From the NCBI GenBank assembly GCA_964649825.1, contig CAZYQW010000071.1, positions 33,619-97,618 on the forward strand: DNA of 64,000 bases, given 5' to 3'. This document shows, piece after piece, positions 61,401 to 64,000 of this stretch (position 1 is its first letter; each line of letters starts with the position of its first letter). The notes beneath the pieces were generated by a model, which made no database searches, had not been told where the DNA came from, and saw nothing but the letters and a program-made list of their open reading frames with translations. Source of the stretch: CAZYQW01 sp964649825 (GTDB lineage: Bacteria; Planctomycetota; B15-G4; JADJEK01). The translations under genes were made by a program, and so were the position numbers.

Positions 61401-61936
61401 GCTACTTCGCCCCGGACTCGCTGAGCGCCTGGCGCGACCAGACGCCGATCGACGCCCGCCTCGGACTCGGCCGCCGGACGTCGATCCGCGAGCAGGCGGC
61501 CGGACTCTCGCCCCTCGTGATGTGCGGCGTCGCCCTCGCGAACGCGAACCTACCCGCCGACGAGATGGGACACGCTCCCGGCATCCTCACCGCCGAGGAG
61601 ATCGCCGCCCTCGACCTCTCCGCGTGCGAGCTCGCCGTCCTCTCGGCCTGCGACACGCACATCGGGCTGCTGAGCGCGGGTCAAGGGATGGCGTCGCTGC
61701 AGAAGGCGTTCCACATGGCGGGCGCGCGCACCGTCGTATCGTCCCTGTGGCGCGTTTCGGACGACGCGACGCGCGAGCTGATGACCGCCTTCTATCGCCG
61801 ACTCATCGACGACGGCCTCTCGACCCGCCGCGCCCTCTGGGAGGCGAAGCGCGAACTGCGCCAGCGCAAGGCCGAGGACGGCGAGCCCGCCTTCGCGGTG
61901 CACGACTGGGCCGGCTGGGTCGTCACCGGAGATTGA
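58472..61936 (+). CDS. Exported CHAT-domain protein with TPR repeats
   Basis: This 1154-residue protein has a signal peptide (1-22, MSMRRITAIAAAALLAPPAIA). The middle (about 140-600) is TPR-type helical repeats with small gaps, for example DDLETALAKLRRSV-like and EEAAEVEAAALASLRR patterns. The C-terminal CHAT peptidase (about 830-1150) has YVHLATHGYFAPDS (catalytic His) and CELAVLSACDTHIG (catalytic Cys). CHAT proteins are caspase-like proteases; here the signal peptide would place it outside the cytoplasm, which is unusual. ATG 58472 is used because it gives the signal peptide. No protease partner is adjacent. Confidence 0.88.
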   Translation: MSMRRITAIAAAALLAPPAIAVPSDQAIEALVPGVRREVRLGPNPTRFGLDAPGDAELVVWAASDDVDPALSIVSESGAGEWRDDDGGGGTTALVFIPTKGDARFTLTIDQWKSPSEGSVIVHAWILPNLSPDDRREADAAFALLREASESFHYDLETALAKLRRSVAGFIAIGDRRVTRGLIEDTRECLNLLFLLQDIETSKRLIESLLRWREKFLPPQHPDLYALRSDLATAIERLGRLDEALRLREEVVRGYERIVADDDENLQLARYNWAISLASHEEVDLAVEQVDEILGFWRERPDDDPWIIRVRALLARLHYRRGDLESARAEYAAVLPVVAALEGSDASLISLRTQVGAILTRMGEMQEGYRLLKRAHEGALRLYPDGHPVRFDTLQNLVAATSRIGDMNSALLLGEQLVADLSRARGPNDRNLLAARLNLGNRMVVLGREEALPLLREVFETVQRVSPRNDVEVEHARMAYGTALCSAGDFEAARDCFAKACAGFESLLPEPHELLIGARSNLGNVLRILGRYEEAAEVEAAALASLRRSVPEDDPRLQYALANLAATRALLGQDDEAIELILDCARSMRLELAKTGAMTSPREVEARAADMIEATAASLLSTAVDMETTRRAELDAELFGLFESIRGAAFRSAALRRAVTGYGDARDALEAVRAAAEALTRLVTSGADPEAITTATRTRDDAYRDLFARLQGTSAGIDFVNDVTPVSIARTLDADEACVSIWRYHHHSWDDGRVIEIRYLAMVLRADASVALVPLGPADAVDDSVRKWRDAIGAATERGDERGITTRRVRSKPDRDAERAAAAELARLVVEPFLAAIGDAARVTLSLDGSLLLAPIDALALDGDRDGRLGDRVELHVRSTAWERLLPEPPPAPHDLAVLLGDVDYGDAETEAPPATGRRRTGFVYPALPATRREIDAIQALIGDAAEVEVLSGAGATRAALESLCDRARYVHLATHGYFAPDSLSAWRDQTPIDARLGLGRRTSIREQAAGLSPLVMCGVALANANLPADEMGHAPGILTAEEIAALDLSACELAVLSACDTHIGLLSAGQGMASLQKAFHMAGARTVVSSLWRVSDDATRELMTAFYRRLIDDGLSTRRALWEAKRELRQRKAEDGEPAFAVHDWAGWVVTGD

Positions 61937-61951
61937 AGGGTAATGGGCCGT

Positions 61952-62023
61952 GGTCGAGGAGGCCAGGAGGGCCCCTCCTGGCCCCTCACAGATCCGGACG
62001 TGCGCGATTGACGCATCCGGCTC
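61952..62023 (-). mobile_element. 3' end of a group II intron (domains V and VI), remnant
   Basis: On the minus strand, positions 62023-61991 read as a domain V hairpin: GAGCCGGATGCG, a short loop, then CGCACGTCCGGATC. This keeps the AGC catalytic triad, but position 3 pairs with A and the apical stem is shortened. A domain VI-like stem (GGCCAGGAGG with CCTCCTGGCC) follows to 61952 and ends CCTCCTCGAC; the bulged A usual in CCTACTCGAC is missing. No reverse transcriptase ORF is nearby. It lies 15 bases after the CHAT stop codon. Confidence 0.6.
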
Positions 62024-62655
62024 CTCGGATCAGAGGTTCGCTGGTCGTAGGGGCAGCATACCCCGTGTCCGCCGTTCCCCCGGGCCGAAGCCGGGCGGGC
62101 GGTAGCTCATCTCGGGTCTGTCGGATCCGATCGCCGCGCCACGCGTGATGGACCGCACGCTCGATCTGCCGTGGAAGAATCTCCTTGACGACGTTTTCTT
62201 GACGACGTCACGCTCGAGGCCAACCCGTTCTCGATGAGAGGGTGCATCGTCTGCGATGGCATCCGCGCCGCGGTGTCCGAGGGAAGGGGTTGCGGTAATC
62301 CCGGGACGTCCGACAGGCTCTACCGCCGTGGAGAAGCGGTGGACAGCCGACGCGGAGTGGAAAACTCTTGCGTCCTCATGACGTCTCCGGCCTCCACCAG
62401 CATCCGGAGCTCCCGGCCGAGCGCGTCGCTGCGCATGCGGGACCGCCTCCTCCTCGACCTCGACGCGTTCGTACCTATCCGACTCGAAGTCCCGAACGCC
62501 GATCCGATGCGCGCGCTCTCAGGACGCCGAACCGGAATCCCGGCGCCGATCACCGCCGCGGATCGATCTCGACATCACCTCCGGACCCGTCGTATCGACA
62601 GCGCCAACCCTCTCGCCCAGACTGAATTCCCATAGCACGGCCTCTCGGCGGCATC
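62024..62655. other. Accessory region without a recognised gene
   Basis: This stretch should include the upstream part of the intron if it were complete, but no reverse transcriptase fragment is visible in either strand's frames. ORFs such as 62234-62635 (plus) lack family features and clear ribosome binding sites. The sequence probably contains degraded mobile DNA. Confidence 0.45.
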
Positions 62656-62792
62656 GTTCAACGAGATTCTTGCTCCCATGGCCTCGATCCCGTTGCCGCT
62701 CAACGAAATCGATCGGTTGACGTCGTGCTCCGCGAGCGAAAGTCGGCCTCCATATCTGCCGGCCACGAAAGCAAGAATCCTCTTCGTCCTAG
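62656..62792 (-). repeat. attC-like site after the DUF2442 gene
   Basis: On the minus strand a perfect 10-base inverted repeat (62770-62779 with 62665-62674) encloses an imperfect palindrome. It ends with GTTGAAC (62662-62656), which fits the GTTRRRY core of integron attC sites. The left core near the DUF2442 stop is poor. The size (137 bases) is within the attC range. The call is weaker than the one at 63332. Confidence 0.35.
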
Positions 62793-63061
62793 ACCGCACG
62801 CTTGGCCCCCTCCGGAGCACCGGTCCCGCGAAGCAGTCCGGTGACGCTAAGATCCTCGTCAACGTCCGGCCAGTGGATGCCCTGTCCATCACCGATGAGT
62901 CGCCAGTTCCGGCGTTGATCTGCGCTTGCGTGGAGGAGTCGAGGAAACCACGCGAGAGGCACGGTCACACGACGACCGTCCGCCAAGTCGACCGTCAGGT
63001 TGTCGTCATCGACGGCGACGTCGATCGCTCGGGGGTCCACACTAGGCCCGGAAGAAGTCAT
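62789..63061 (-). CDS. DUF2442-family protein (antitoxin candidate)
   Basis: This 90-residue protein starts MTSSGPSVDPRAIDVAVDDD. DUF2442 has LTVDLADGRRVTVPLAWFPRLLHA and NWRLIGDGQGIHWPDVDEDLSV, both present. The protein is the second gene of a DUF4160-DUF2442 pair; such pairs are thought to be type II toxin-antitoxin-like. It overlaps DUF4160 by 20 bases. In known pairs the DUF2442 partner is usually regarded as the antitoxin or DNA-binding one. Confidence 0.85.
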   Translation of the reverse strand: MTSSGPSVDPRAIDVAVDDDNLTVDLADGRRVTVPLAWFPRLLHASADQRRNWRLIGDGQGIHWPDVDEDLSVTGLLRGTGAPEGAKRAV

Positions 63062-63278
63062 GCCATGCCTCCAAGAACTCCTGTTGATGCTCGGCCACCA
63101 GCCGTTCCAGGTGACGGAGTTCATATCCCCGGAACCGATTCGACGAAGCCAAGGATACCGGTTCGAGCCAGAACTTGGCACCAGCGCCGGCCTGCTCCAC
63201 GTGGATGTGGGGCGGCTCGGCGCCCTCGTTGCTGTAGAAGAAAAACCTCGCCGAGCCGATGCGTCGAACCGTGGGCAT
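63042..63278 (-). CDS. DUF4160-family protein (toxin candidate)
   Basis: This 78-residue protein starts MPTVRRIGSARFFFYSNEG and contains EPPHIHVEQAG and KFWLEPVSLASSNRFRG, the usual DUF4160 pattern. It is first in the pair with DUF2442. Its biochemical activity is not established. The pair lies between two attC-like sites, which fits a gene-cassette origin. Confidence 0.88.
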   Translation of the reverse strand: MPTVRRIGSARFFFYSNEGAEPPHIHVEQAGAGAKFWLEPVSLASSNRFRGYELRHLERLVAEHQQEFLEAWHDFFRA

Positions 63279-63331
63279 CTCAGTCGATCATCCTTGACAT
63301 GCGTCTCGGCTCCGGAGCTTTATCTTCGTCG

Positions 63332-63391
63332 GTCGAACGCCATGCCGCTCAGCGGCGGCCGAAGGCGGTCCGCTGCATCGCCTTGTTCTGC
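63332..63391 (-). repeat. attC-like integron recombination site
   Basis: On the minus strand this reads GCAGAAC, a five-base spacer, a GATGCAGCGG-type arm, a TTC loop, the opposing CCGCTGAGCGGCAT arm, GGC, and GTTCGAC. The order of two cores and two palindromic arms, and the 60-base size, fit attC. The cores deviate from RYYYAAC and GTTRRRY. It starts 17 bases after the HicB-like stop, where a cassette attC belongs. Confidence 0.5.
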
Positions 63392-63407
63392 GGCGATCCA
63401 TGGATCA

Positions 63408-63620
63408 TCAAGCCAGGCGGAGTCGTCGGCCCTTGGGGACCGGAACCGGTCGGCCGGTTTCCTTGGCCGTGTCGATCCACAGGGCGATCGCCTCGCCGCA
63501 GCTCGCGAGGGCAGCTTCGGGAGTATCGCCGTGAGCCGCGCATCCGGGTAGCTCCGGAACATCGGCGACGAATGCCTGGTCCTCGTCGCTCCAGTAGATG
63601 ATGATTTCGTACTTATGCAT
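63408..63620 (-). CDS. HicB-like antitoxin (orphan)
   Basis: This 70-residue protein starts MHKYEIIIYWSDEDQAFVAD and contains VPELPGCAAHGDTPEAALA, the partial RNase H-like fold of HicB antitoxins. No HicA toxin gene is next to it: the upstream sequence is the transposase remnant. It has no DNA-binding tail. The ATG at 63620 is used; an ATG at 63623 is also possible. An attC-like site follows at once, so it may be a single-gene cassette. Confidence 0.8.
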   Translation of the reverse strand: MHKYEIIIYWSDEDQAFVADVPELPGCAAHGDTPEAALASCGEAIALWIDTAKETGRPVPVPKGRRLRLA

Positions 63621-63676
63621 CATCCGAGGCCGTGTCTTGTGATGACGGCGCGTATCTGCCTTACTAGTGGTGTGAT

Positions 63677-64000
63677 TCACGCTGTTCCACGATTATCCAG
63701 AGCGAGGCGGGCCCGTCCCACCTTGTCCAGAATCTTCTCGGCGGTGGCCGTCCATACGATCGGCCGCGGGTCGTCGTTGTGGTTGTCGACGTAGTCAGTG
63801 ATGGCCGCGATCAGGTCCGGCACGTTGCGGAACGAATCCCGCTTGAGGCGCTTTTGGTCCAGTCGCGAAAGAAGCGCTCGACAATATTGAGCCACGAACT
63901 GCTCGTCGGGATGAAGTGCATGTGAAACCGCGGGTGTCGACGCAGCCATCTCTTCACCTTCTCGTGCTTGTGCGTGGAGTAGTTGTCCGCGATCACGTGC
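63677..64000 (-). pseudogene. IS630-family transposase, frameshifted and cut by the window edge
   Basis: Two frames encode the C-terminal half of an IS630 DDE transposase. The first has VIADNYSTHKHEKVKRWL and FIPTSSSWLNIVERFFRD, and ends near 63811. The second has LIAAITDYVDNHNDDP and VWTATAEKILDKVGRARLALDN, and ends at 63677. The switch between them, near 63851-63865, needs a -1 shift, as after loss of one base. There is no clear slippery heptamer, so decay is more likely than programmed frameshifting. The 5' part is outside the window. Confidence 0.85.

Noticed and set aside
62234..62635. 133-residue plus-strand ORF in the accessory tail
   Set aside because: It has no recognised motif and lies antisense to other weak frames; no ribosome binding site is visible.
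63320..63562. Short minus-strand ORFs over the attC-like site
   Set aside because: They are frames through an attC palindrome, a common source of false small proteins.
1..64000. tRNA, rRNA and CRISPR arrays
   Set aside because: No T-loop-like GTTCRANYC in a cloverleaf, no conserved rRNA stretches and no regular repeat-spacer pattern were seen.

Overview
The window is very GC-rich, and almost every codon ends in G or C. It looks like chromosomal DNA of a planctomycete or close relative. That assignment is an inference from content: Ser/Thr kinases fused to TPR tails, an ECF sigma factor beside a secreted protein, sulfatase-like lipoproteins, a BlaI/M56 pair, a signal-peptide-bearing CHAT protein and several large secreted proteins of unknown family. 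No rRNA, tRNA or CRISPR array was found.

Layout. 1-11 kb: the end of a secreted protein, a 2537-residue Rhs/YD-repeat protein that ends in a GIY-YIG-like nuclease, an orphan PTS EIIA and a secreted protein. 11-24 kb: a TANGO2-like protein, a LolA-like lipoprotein, an unusual CBM9-like/EEP-phosphatase/TlpA fusion, a kinase-TPR protein, an ECF sigma factor, redox and small-enzyme genes, a coupled lipoprotein/helical-protein pair, ThiE and a stand-alone receiver. 24-27 kb: groES-groEL and a MOSC protein. 27-34 kb: a sulfatase-like lipoprotein, a tightly coupled three-gene minus-strand operon (AlgX-like protein, small membrane protein, polytopic GT39-like protein) and a lipoprotein SAM hydrolase. 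34-47 kb: a second kinase-TPR protein, a second sulfatase-like lipoprotein, a palindromic intergenic element and a glycosyltransferase cluster with coiled-coil members and an SGNH hydrolase. 47-50.6 kb: BlaI, an M56 protease and a highly acidic secreted protein, preceded by a dyad operator. 50.7-57.9 kb: RsgA, RecD2, an RluA-type pseudouridine synthase, an AraC-type regulator, a VOC protein and a secreted beta-helix-like protein. 57.9-62 kb: a candidate structured RNA ending in an intrinsic terminator, then the CHAT-TPR protein. 62-64 kb is an accessory tail: the 3' end of a group II intron, two attC-like sites next to toxin-antitoxin-type genes, and a broken IS630 transposase cut by the window edge.

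How the genes work together. Two regions look devoted to making and modifying surface polysaccharide (29.6-33.3 kb and 37-47 kb). Many of their genes overlap by ATGA, so translational coupling is likely. The kinases, the ECF sigma factor, the BlaI/M56 pair and the receiver form a signalling-rich background. The most unusual items are the Rhs nuclease without a visible immunity gene, the structured RNA at 57.98-58.17 kb, the BlaI/M56/acidic-protein locus and the cassette-like TA segment at the right end.
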